Shown here: positions 6,942 through 13,833 of the stretch, one piece after another | Numbering within the stretch: position 1 is the stretch's first letter | Layout of the letters: each line of letters opens with the position of its first letter | Source of the DNA: CAZUZS01 sp964624795 | GTDB lineage: Bacteria; Calditrichota; Calditrichia; RBG-13-44-9 | Direction of reading: 5' to 3' | NCBI GenBank assembly: GCA_964624795.1 | Contig: CAZUZS010000093.1 | Span: 1 to 14,296 of the forward strand | Length of the DNA stretch: 14,296 nucleotides | Notes under the pieces: generated by a model | Seen by the model: only the letters and a program-made list of their open reading frames with translations | What the model was told of the DNA's origin: nothing | Databases searched by the model: none | Program-made: the position numbers and the translations under genes

Positions 6942-7710
6942 GTATCTTCTATATAACACTATTATCTTCGCCGGGCCTTTTGCTTTGTCTTTTCTGAAAG
7001 GGGCAAGAAGAGATGCGTGGTTAAAATCCGCATTGCCTGCAATCGCCGTAACCCTAATACCCTTTATCGTTTGGGACATACTGGTAACTGGCCGACACTG
7101 GTGGTTTAATGAACAATATATTTCAGGATGGCGCCTGTTTGGCCTGCCGCTTGAGGAGTGGCTGTTTTTTATTACCGTTCCGTTTGCCTGCCTGTTTGTG
7201 TGGAAGCAGCTCAGAGACAAATTGGACAGCACTGCTTTCAGTGGATTCAGGGCGATGCGGCGGGTATTACTCGCTGCTCCATTGCCGGCGGTGTACCTCA
7301 TTTATGTCGGAAAGGAATATTCCGGAATAACGCTGCTTGCCCTTTCATTTACCGCTTTGCTGGACATGCTGCTGAGAACTGATATCTTCCGCTGGAAGGG
7401 AACATATCTGTATCTTTCGATCATCACCATATTCATCTTGATCTTTAACGGCTACCTCACTGCCCGGCCGGTGGTACTCTATAATATCAGCTACCAGATT
7501 CCCTTGCATATTTTCGCTATTCCCATCGAGGACTTTGGGTATGGCTATGCGCTCCTGCTGCTGAATGCGATCCTGTTTCAAAAATTCAGCGAGGCACGTC
7601 ATGCGGGAAAAACTAAAACTTATGAAGATTCTAAATTCATGGGCTGGCGATTTACCAATAAAACGGATCTTGCACGATATGAGCGTTTTGATGGAAGTCG
7701 AAAAATATAA
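6931..7710 (+). CDS. crtYcd: Lycopene cyclase, fused CrtYc-CrtYd type
   Basis: An integral membrane lycopene cyclase of the non-flavin CrtYcd/CarR class, which closes a psi end of lycopene into a beta ring. The 259 residues contain two related halves. The first has WDILVTGRHWWFN and the PLEE motif (residues 73-76) in GLPLEEWLFFITVPF. The second has GYLTARPVVLYN and PIED (residues 198-201) in AIPIEDFGYGY. PxE(E/D) is the catalytic signature of this class. Actinobacteria carry the halves as separate CrtYc and CrtYd; the fused form is known from archaea, fungi and Bacteroidota. It overlaps the preceding gene by 11 bp and precedes crtI by 32 bp. Whether it cyclises one or both ends cannot be read from sequence. 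Confidence 0.93.
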   Translation: MKIEYLLYNTIIFAGPFALSFLKGARRDAWLKSALPAIAVTLIPFIVWDILVTGRHWWFNEQYISGWRLFGLPLEEWLFFITVPFACLFVWKQLRDKLDSTAFSGFRAMRRVLLAAPLPAVYLIYVGKEYSGITLLALSFTALLDMLLRTDIFRWKGTYLYLSIITIFILIFNGYLTARPVVLYNISYQIPLHIFAIPIEDFGYGYALLLLNAILFQKFSEARHAGKTKTYEDSKFMGWRFTNKTDLARYERFDGSRKI

Positions 7711-7742
7711 CCAATTCACCTGAAAAGAATAGGAAAAACAAT

Positions 7743-9287
7743 ATGAAGAAAAATATAGTCGTAATTGGTTCCGGTTTGGGCGGGCTTGCAGTAGCCATTC
7801 GCTTGCAGTCACGCGGTTTCCAGGTGACCATTCTGGAGAAAAATGAAAAAGTTGGCGGGCACGCCTCGCAGTTAGTGAAAAATGGCTACACTTTCGATAT
7901 GGGGCCCTCTCTGATCACTGCGCCCGACATTATTCAAAAGGTTTTTCACAGCGCCGGGCGACGCATGGAAGATTACCTCGATCTCATGCCACTCAACCCC
8001 TTCTACAGAATTTATTTCCATGACGGCAGCTTCCTGGATTACAACGGCGATCCCGACCGGATGAAGATGCAAATGTCTCAGTTTAATATTCGGGATGCCC
8101 AAAATTATGATGCGTTCATGGAACATACTTCGCGGCTCTACAAGGCCGTCATCGAGGATGGCATGGGCTCCCGGCCTTTCGGCGATTGGAAAACCATGAT
8201 GAAGTTTCTGCCGCAGGCGCTTAAACTGCGGGCGCTCTACCCGACGCATACACTGGTTAAAAAATATTTTAAGGATTCCCGCCACCGCTTCACCTTTTCT
8301 TTCCATCCCCTGTTCATTGGCGGAAGCCCCTTTCGGGCGCCGGCCGTCTATCTGATGATTCCCTATCTCGAGAAAAAAGGCGGAGTGTGGTTTACAAGGG
8401 GCGGAATGTATAGCGTAGTTCAGGCGTTGGAAAAGTTATTTCTGGAAACCGGCGGCAGAATTATCACTTCATCGCCCGCAGAAAAAATCATCGTCTCTGA
8501 TGGCAAGGCGCGGGGCGTAATGGCAAATGGTCAGTTTTATCCGGCCGATGCCGTGGTATCCAATGCCGATTTTCACCATACCTACCACGATCTCATCGAT
8601 CCAAAATTCCGCAGCAAATATTCTGAGTCGAAATTGGAAAAAACCGGCTACTCGATGAGCGCCTTCCTGCTTTACCTGGGAGTAAAAAAGACCTATCCCA
8701 AATTATTGCATCATACGCTGATTCTTTCCAACCGGTATAAGGGACTGGTTAGGGATATTTTTGACCGCAAAATATTACCTGATGATTTTTCCATGTACCT
8801 GCATGTCCCCACCCGAACCGATCCTTCGATGGCGCCGCCGGGAAGCGAGAGCATGTATGTTCTGATACCGGTGGCCAATCTTGGCGGCAATGTTGACTGG
8901 AAAAACATGACCGTACCGTTCACGGGGAGAATCCTGAAATTCCTGGAAGAAGATTTCGGACTGAGCGATCTTCGCCGGAATATCGAAGTGCTGGAAACCT
9001 TCACGCCCCTGGACTTTGCAATGCAGCGCAACAGCCACCTGGGAAGCGCTTGGGGGGTTGAGCCGAAATTGACGCAAACCGCCATCTTCAGACCGCACAA
9101 TCGCAGTGAAGATATCAGAAGCCTCTACCTGGTTGGAGCCAGCACCCATCCCGGCGCCGGTGTTCCGGGCGTGCTTTTGACGGCAGAAACAACCGAACAC
9201 GTGATTATGCAGGACTTAGACCCTTACAATAAACAGAAAACAAATATAGAAGAGGTGCCTGACTATGCAATGGCATATTACTCATGA
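7743..9287 (+). CDS. crtI: Phytoene desaturase, CrtI type
   Basis: FAD-dependent, membrane-associated desaturase that converts phytoene to lycopene by successive dehydrogenations. It has 514 residues, normal for CrtI. The N-terminal dinucleotide-binding motif VVIGSGLGGLAVAIRL lies at residues 6-21, followed by EKNEKVGGHASQ. The conserved middle GGSPFRAPAVY and the C-terminal signature LVGASTHPGAGVPGVL (about residues 462-477) are intact. AGGA upstream of the ATG serves as ribosome site. Its last 23 bases overlap crtB. It is the only desaturase in the window; a CrtD-like 3,4-desaturation would need another gene or a broad-range enzyme. Confidence 0.96.
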   Translation: MKKNIVVIGSGLGGLAVAIRLQSRGFQVTILEKNEKVGGHASQLVKNGYTFDMGPSLITAPDIIQKVFHSAGRRMEDYLDLMPLNPFYRIYFHDGSFLDYNGDPDRMKMQMSQFNIRDAQNYDAFMEHTSRLYKAVIEDGMGSRPFGDWKTMMKFLPQALKLRALYPTHTLVKKYFKDSRHRFTFSFHPLFIGGSPFRAPAVYLMIPYLEKKGGVWFTRGGMYSVVQALEKLFLETGGRIITSSPAEKIIVSDGKARGVMANGQFYPADAVVSNADFHHTYHDLIDPKFRSKYSESKLEKTGYSMSAFLLYLGVKKTYPKLLHHTLILSNRYKGLVRDIFDRKILPDDFSMYLHVPTRTDPSMAPPGSESMYVLIPVANLGGNVDWKNMTVPFTGRILKFLEEDFGLSDLRRNIEVLETFTPLDFAMQRNSHLGSAWGVEPKLTQTAIFRPHNRSEDIRSLYLVGASTHPGAGVPGVLLTAETTEHVIMQDLDPYNKQKTNIEEVPDYAMAYYS

Positions 9288-10191
9288 AAATAGAGCAGCA
9301 TTTCTGCACTCCAAAAATTTGACGGCGCATTTTTCGAAAAGCTTTTACATTTCGACCAAAATGCTGCCAAGGGAAAGACGCTGGGCAACGTTCGCACTCT
9401 ACGGATTTTGCCGCTATGCGGATAATCTGATCGACAATCCACGCAACCGCACAGTGGATGAGATTTTGCGGGAAGCCGATTTTCTCATGGAAGAAATTAA
9501 GGTAGCCTACCGGACGGGTGAGTCCGAACATCCCATCCTGAAGCCATTTATCCAGGTGGCGAAACATTATGGCATCCCAATGGAGTACCCGCTTGACCTG
9601 CTGCGGGGAGTCAAAATGGATATCCGGAATGTCCGCTACCAGACATTCGAAGACCTGCATCTGTTCGCGTACCGGGTAGCAGGCGTGGTTGGTTTGATGA
9701 TGACGTATGTTTTAGGCTACAAAACGCCCAAAGCTTTCCACTACGCCGAGGAGTTGGGAATCGCGATGCAGCTTACCAACATCCTGCGGGATATTAAAGA
9801 GGACAAGGACATGGGCCGCATCTACCTTCCCCTGGAGGAACTTCGCAGATTCGGGGTGAGCGAGAGAGACGTCCTGGAAGAGAATATGACTCCACAATTT
9901 CGGGAATTAATGAAATTTCAGGTGGAGCGGGCCGATGGGTATTATCACGATTCCGACAAGGGAATAAAATTGCTGGCGCCCGAATCCCGCTTTGCGATTT
10001 ATTCCGCCAGTAAAATTTATCACGGGATTTTGCACAAGATTGAAGCGCAGGACTTCAATCCGTTCCTGGGACGGGTGTTCGTGCCACAAATGAAAAAAAT
10101 GGGCATCCTGGCCAAAGAGGTCGTCCGCAGCCGGGTAGAAGTTATTCGGGAATGGCTGCTGCCGCCCCAGTACGAATTGGTGAATGAATGA
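9265..10191 (+). CDS. crtB: Phytoene synthase
   Basis: Condenses two geranylgeranyl diphosphate molecules head to head into phytoene, the first committed step of C40 carotenoid synthesis. The 308-residue protein has the first aspartate motif DNLID (Asp53, Asp57) in FCRYADNLID and the second motif DIKED (Asp176, Asp180) in QLTNILRDIKED, which bind the diphosphates through Mg2+. SKSFYISTKMLP near residue 25 is also typical. The start lies 23 bases inside crtI and is supported by an AGAGGTG-like site. Its stop shares ATGA with the acyltransferase start. A squalene-type synthase is the alternative, but the neighbouring CrtI and cyclase decide for CrtB. The precursor gene crtE is not in the window. 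Confidence 0.96.
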   Translation: MQWHITHENRAAFLHSKNLTAHFSKSFYISTKMLPRERRWATFALYGFCRYADNLIDNPRNRTVDEILREADFLMEEIKVAYRTGESEHPILKPFIQVAKHYGIPMEYPLDLLRGVKMDIRNVRYQTFEDLHLFAYRVAGVVGLMMTYVLGYKTPKAFHYAEELGIAMQLTNILRDIKEDKDMGRIYLPLEELRRFGVSERDVLEENMTPQFRELMKFQVERADGYYHDSDKGIKLLAPESRFAIYSASKIYHGILHKIEAQDFNPFLGRVFVPQMKKMGILAKEVVRSRVEVIREWLLPPQYELVNE

Positions 10192-10922
10192 TTTACGCAA
10201 AGCACCAGCGGTGGGCAACTGCGGCTTTTCGGAAATACCTGCTGCGGCTGCTTAAACGGAACTTCTTCGCCATCTCGGTTCTGGGAAACGTCCCGAAACT
10301 TGATCCTTCGCTTCCGGTCATTCTGCTGCCCAACCACAGCAGTTGGTGGGACGGTTTTTTCGTTTTCCTGCTGAACGACCGGATTTTTCGGCGGCGAATG
10401 TATCTGATGATGCTGGAAGGCCAGCTCCAAAGAAATCCTTTTTTCTCCAGAATGGGCGCATTTTCGATTGATCCTGCAAGGCCCAAAAGCATGATGCACT
10501 CGCTGTATTATGTAACCTCGCTATTGAATACAGCGAATGGCAACCCGCCGCTGGTTTGCATTTTTCCGCAGGGCGAATTGAAGAGCTGGGGCATCCGCCC
10601 GCTCGGATTTAAACCGGGGCTTCAGTGGATCCTCGAACGGGTAAATTCACCTGTCATTCTCCTGTCCCTGGCGATACGCATTGAATTTTTGAGCGAACAA
10701 CGTCCTGAAGTTTTCATGATGTTTGGCGAGATCAGGCAGTGCGACAAACACAGCCGCCCGCAATTGTTGGAGCTGGAGAGCGGTTCGGAAAATCTGTTGG
10801 CGGAGCTTGAACAAAAAATACTGAATTCTGAAAAAGGACTGCAAATTTTACATGGCACAAAATCAGTCAACCTGATTTTTGAAAATTTTCGGAAAAAATT
10901 GCGGTTACAAGCGGAGCAATAA
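10188..10922 (+). CDS. PlsC-like acyltransferase, possibly acylating a carotenoid glycoside
   Basis: The 244-residue protein is a member of the lysophospholipid acyltransferase (PlsC/LPLAT) family. Block I, NHSSWWD, gives the catalytic H-x4-D (His50, Asp55). Block III is FPQGE (residues 126-130). Family enzymes transfer an acyl chain from acyl-CoA or acyl-ACP to a hydroxyl group. ATGA coupling to crtB, and a glycosyltransferase starting 2 bp after its stop, suggest that it esterifies the sugar of a glycosylated carotenoid, as the acyltransferases of the staphyloxanthin and chlorobactene glucoside laurate pathways do. That substrate is inference; ordinary phospholipid synthesis remains possible. 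Confidence 0.85.
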   Translation: MIYAKHQRWATAAFRKYLLRLLKRNFFAISVLGNVPKLDPSLPVILLPNHSSWWDGFFVFLLNDRIFRRRMYLMMLEGQLQRNPFFSRMGAFSIDPARPKSMMHSLYYVTSLLNTANGNPPLVCIFPQGELKSWGIRPLGFKPGLQWILERVNSPVILLSLAIRIEFLSEQRPEVFMMFGEIRQCDKHSRPQLLELESGSENLLAELEQKILNSEKGLQILHGTKSVNLIFENFRKKLRLQAEQ

Positions 10923-10924
10923 AA

Positions 10925-12067
10925 ATGATTTTCATCTTCTATTTTATCTTTATTTCGTTAGGCCTGGTATTGACGATTTCCCATTTCAATTTAATTACTT
11001 CTCCCATGCTCCGGAAGAGATTTCCGTTTTTTCACTCTCCGCTTGTGTCTGTTTTGATACCAGCCCGGGACGAGGCCAGGAATATTGCCGGCTGCTTGGA
11101 TACCCTCTTGCTACAAACCTATAAAAACATGGAAATAATTGTTTACAACGACCAGTCAACCGATGCGACCACCGAAATTGCAGGAAAATATGCCCAAAAA
11201 TATTCGAAAATCCGCCTGTTGGAAGGTTCACAACTGCCACCAGGCTGGGTTGGAAAAAACTGGGCTTGCCACCAGTTGAGCCAGGCGGCAAACGGCGACT
11301 ATTTGATCTTCACTGACGCCGACAACCGGTATGCACCTTCGGCGGTGCGGAATACCCTGGGATGGATGAAAAAATATAACCTGGGAATGTTGTCGGCATT
11401 CCCGCAGCAGATTACCAAAACTTTCGCTGAAAAGTTGGTCGTCCCGGTAATAGACCTTATTTTGTATGGCGCCCTGCCCCTGTGGCTTGCACATTCAAGC
11501 AGGCGGCCATCTTTATCTGCGGCGAACGGCCAATGGATTGCTTTTACCAGGGAATCCTACCAGCATATCGGCGGCCACCAGGCAGTTCACAATCAAATTG
11601 TAGAAGATGTGGAGTTGAGCCGGCGCGCCAAGAACTACAGCATTAATTCTATGACATTGGCCGGAACCGGAATCCTGTTTGGGAGAATGTATCGCTCTGC
11701 CGGTGAGGTGTGGCAAGGATTTTCCAAAAATCTGTTCGGACTGGTTTCCTATAAAACATTGCCGTTTTTTGCAATTCTGGCTTTATTTTTTACGGTCGGC
11801 GTGTTGCCTTATTTTCTGCTATTTTACCCGGTTTACTTTAAACCGGCTCTGGCGGCCGTCATTACCAATATGTATCTTCGGCTGATGTTAGCCATCAAAT
11901 ACAAGCACGACATTTTGATACCGGTAATCCTTCATCCGGTATCTATTTTGGCGACAATTGCCATTGGTATGAACTCGTTTCTCAGCTTTAAACAAAAGCG
12001 CATCAATTGGAAGGGGCGTTCCCTTCCGATCGAAGCCAAAATGAAAAAAATATCACAGAATTCGTGA
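10925..12067 (+). CDS. GT2-family membrane glycosyltransferase, CrtQ/CruC-like
   Basis: The 380-residue protein has an N-terminal membrane anchor (about residues 1-23), a GT-A domain opening with VSVLIPARDEARNI, then LPPGWVGKNWACHQL, the DxD motif TDADN (Asp131, Asp133) for the metal-nucleotide sugar, and a late acidic pair IVEDVELSRRAK (Glu227, Asp228). At least two hydrophobic helices follow near the C-terminus. This architecture is shared by CrtQ of staphyloxanthin synthesis, HpnB-type proteins and carotenoid glucosyltransferases of the CruC kind. Next to an acyltransferase and a hydratase, it most likely glycosylates a tertiary hydroxyl of the carotenoid (inference). The ribosome site GGAG lies eight bases before the ATG, in the end of the previous gene. 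Confidence 0.88.
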   Translation: MIFIFYFIFISLGLVLTISHFNLITSPMLRKRFPFFHSPLVSVLIPARDEARNIAGCLDTLLLQTYKNMEIIVYNDQSTDATTEIAGKYAQKYSKIRLLEGSQLPPGWVGKNWACHQLSQAANGDYLIFTDADNRYAPSAVRNTLGWMKKYNLGMLSAFPQQITKTFAEKLVVPVIDLILYGALPLWLAHSSRRPSLSAANGQWIAFTRESYQHIGGHQAVHNQIVEDVELSRRAKNYSINSMTLAGTGILFGRMYRSAGEVWQGFSKNLFGLVSYKTLPFFAILALFFTVGVLPYFLLFYPVYFKPALAAVITNMYLRLMLAIKYKHDILIPVILHPVSILATIAIGMNSFLSFKQKRINWKGRSLPIEAKMKKISQNS

Positions 12068-12070
12068 CAG

Positions 12071-12102
12071 GGGCTCGAAAGCCCATGCAGTTGAAATTTC
12101 AA
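12071..12102 (+). other. Small hairpin and perfect 12-bp palindrome in the 49-bp intergenic gap
   Basis: GGGCT-CGAA-AGCCC (12071-12084) can fold into a 5-bp GC-rich stem with a four-base loop. It is followed by the perfect palindrome TTGAAATTTCAA (12091-12102). No T-run follows, so it is not a standard terminator. It sits in the longest gap of the operon, just before the GGAG ribosome site of the next gene. It may be an mRNA-stability or processing element. Confidence 0.4.
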
Positions 12103-12116
12103 ATCGGAGTACATAA

Positions 12117-12326
12117 ATGAATTTTTATCATATATGCTGGCTTGCCATCTTCATTACCGGGGGAATCTGTCTCGCTCTGCTGGGTTTTATAAACAGCGAG
12201 CATTTCAGTTTACTCATTGCCAATCCCATTGCTATCGACCGGGTATTTTCCCGTCTGGAAGGAATCTACTTAAAAAGCCAAAATGCTCCTCAGTATGCTT
12301 ATGCATATAGCACGCTCCAAAATTGA
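12117..12326 (+). CDS. Small single-pass membrane protein, unknown
   Basis: A 69-residue reading frame with a hydrophobic N-terminal helix (about residues 4-24, ICWLAIFITGGICLALLGFI) and a polar tail. The CGGAG sequence seven bases before the ATG is a convincing ribosome site. The stop codon lies four bases before the likely start of the CruF-like gene. I do not recognise the family. Position inside the carotenoid operon and coupling to the membrane hydratase suggest an accessory subunit, but a relic N-terminus or a spurious frame is not excluded. Confidence 0.6.
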   Translation: MNFYHICWLAIFITGGICLALLGFINSEHFSLLIANPIAIDRVFSRLEGIYLKSQNAPQYAYAYSTLQN

Positions 12327-12330
12327 GTCC

Positions 12331-13068
12331 ATGGTGAATCCTTCCCTAAGAACAGATATTAGATCAGAGCCAGACTCCATTTCGCTTTTGGACAAATATG
12401 GAAAGCCGGCTATTCTGTATTTTTTTCTCATGACTGGGAGCCTTTTACATATTCTGGGATCATTTCAGGACTCCATGCAGGAAATGGCTTCCCCGGTGAT
12501 CATTGGGCTTGGCCTCTGGCTGTTTTATGAATTTTATAAATCGATCTCCCGAAATCAACAATCCGAAATGCCGGATAAGAAAGCTTTGGTGCGGTTTTCG
12601 ACCTGGAGCCTGTTTGTCGTAGCCGCCGGAATCGGGATTGAATGGCTGGGAGTCGAAACCGGCCTGGTTTTCGGCCGCTATTCCTACGGTGTCCATCTTA
12701 CTCCTGTAATCGATCATGTGCCAATTGCCATTGGCTTTGCCTGGCTGGGCATGCTTATCTCGTCTCTGGCTCTGGCGCAAAAGCTTTTGGGTGAATGGTT
12801 CTTCAAACAAAGGTTTTTCACGGCAATCATTGTATCATTATTAATGACAATATTTGATTTCTTCATGGAACCGGCCGCTACAAAATTGGGCTACTGGAAC
12901 TGGATCGAAAATGCCATTCCGGCTCGTAATTACATCGCCTGGTTTCTGATCAGCTTTGTTTTCGCCTACCTGGGAATTTCCCAAAAGCTATTTTTCCGAA
13001 AATTACCGGCAATTGGATTGCATGCCTACTTTGGTCAGTTGGCCTACTTTCTAATGGTCGCATTTTAG
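12331..13068 (+). CDS. cruF: CruF-like carotenoid biosynthesis membrane protein (predicted 1',2'-hydratase)
   Basis: A polytopic membrane protein of the DUF422/CruF family, which adds water across the C-1',2' double bond of an open psi end, as in chlorobactene or gamma-carotene. From 12331 it has 245 residues. Family features are IEWLGVETGLVFGRYSYG (Glu104 in the first Glu-x2-Gly block), PVIDHVPIAIGFAWLGM, then FDFFMEPAATKLGYWNWI followed by ARNYIAWF. Six or seven hydrophobic helices are visible. No candidate start has a good ribosome site. I chose 12331 because it follows the previous stop by four bases; ATGs at 12283, 12295 and 12301 are alternatives that would overlap the small gene. The hydroxyl it makes would be the glycosylation site. 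Confidence 0.85.
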   Translation: MVNPSLRTDIRSEPDSISLLDKYGKPAILYFFLMTGSLLHILGSFQDSMQEMASPVIIGLGLWLFYEFYKSISRNQQSEMPDKKALVRFSTWSLFVVAAGIGIEWLGVETGLVFGRYSYGVHLTPVIDHVPIAIGFAWLGMLISSLALAQKLLGEWFFKQRFFTAIIVSLLMTIFDFFMEPAATKLGYWNWIENAIPARNYIAWFLISFVFAYLGISQKLFFRKLPAIGLHAYFGQLAYFLMVAF

Positions 13069-13080
13069 CAAAGGGAATAT

Positions 13081-13833
13081 ATGAAGACAGAAAATAAAAC
13101 AAACCGGTGGAAAGGATTAGCAATTGCAGTTTTGATAATCGGTCTGTGGGGAGTCAGTTTGTATGCGCTTTTATCCGTGAATCTTTCCACTGCCCCGTTC
13201 TATCTTCTCATTCTACCAGTTCTCTGGCAAACTTTTTTATATACCGGTTTATTCATAACCGCTCATGACGCAATGCACGGCACCGTGTTGCCAAAACACA
13301 AGAAAGTAAACCGGTTCGTTGGCAGCCTGGCTGTTAAACTTTATGCCCTGTTTTCCTATTCCAGGCTGCTGGAAAAGCACTGGGTGCATCATCGAAATCC
13401 GGCAAGCGAGGAAGATCCCGATTTTCACGATGGCGAAAATCGAAATTTTATACGCTGGTATTTTCATTTCATGAACGGCTATGTCACCCGGAACCAGCTG
13501 ATCGGAATGGCAGTGGCTTTCAACTTTCTAAACCTTGTGTTGGGAGTTCCCATAGTCAATCTCTTGTTGTTCTGGGTATTTCCTTCGCTTCTGAGCACCG
13601 TTCAGCTCTTTTACTTCGGAACCTATCTTCCTCATCGTGAAAGCGGGGAAGGTTATTCTGACCGGCACCGTGCACGCAGCAATGAATTTTCCGTGGCCTG
13701 GTCATTTCTCACCTGTTTCCATTTCGGTTACCACTGGGAGCATCATGAATATCCTTATGTCCCGTGGTGGCGACTCCCAGCCACGCGCCGCCAAGCTATG
13801 CCAAGCCTCGAAAAGATTGAATATTCGAATTAG
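13081..13833 (+). CDS. crtW: CrtW-type beta-carotene ketolase
   Basis: A membrane di-iron oxygenase of the fatty-acid-hydroxylase/desaturase fold that inserts a keto group at C-4 of a beta ring. The 250-residue protein has histidine boxes HDAMHG (His62, His66), HWVHHRNP (His100, His103, His104) followed by DPDFH, and CFHFGYHWEHHEYPYVPWWRLP (His214, His218, His221, His222), the hallmark CrtW ending. YFGTYLPHR is also typical and separates it from CrtR- and DesC-type desaturases. The AAAGGGA ribosome site precedes the ATG, 12 bp after cruF. It is the last gene of the operon. Substrate could be gamma-carotene, 1'-OH-gamma-carotene or beta-carotene. Confidence 0.92.
   Translation: MKTENKTNRWKGLAIAVLIIGLWGVSLYALLSVNLSTAPFYLLILPVLWQTFLYTGLFITAHDAMHGTVLPKHKKVNRFVGSLAVKLYALFSYSRLLEKHWVHHRNPASEEDPDFHDGENRNFIRWYFHFMNGYVTRNQLIGMAVAFNFLNLVLGVPIVNLLLFWVFPSLLSTVQLFYFGTYLPHRESGEGYSDRHRARSNEFSVAWSFLTCFHFGYHWEHHEYPYVPWWRLPATRRQAMPSLEKIEYSN

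Noticed and set aside
6540..7301. 253-residue minus-strand open frame across the TPR-like and cyclase genes
   Set aside because: It lies opposite two genes with clear signals, and its composition is unlike a real protein.
12283..12330. Longer N-terminus for the CruF-like protein (ATG 12283, 12295 or 12301)
   Set aside because: It overlaps the small upstream gene, has no ribosome site and adds non-conserved residues. Not fully excluded.
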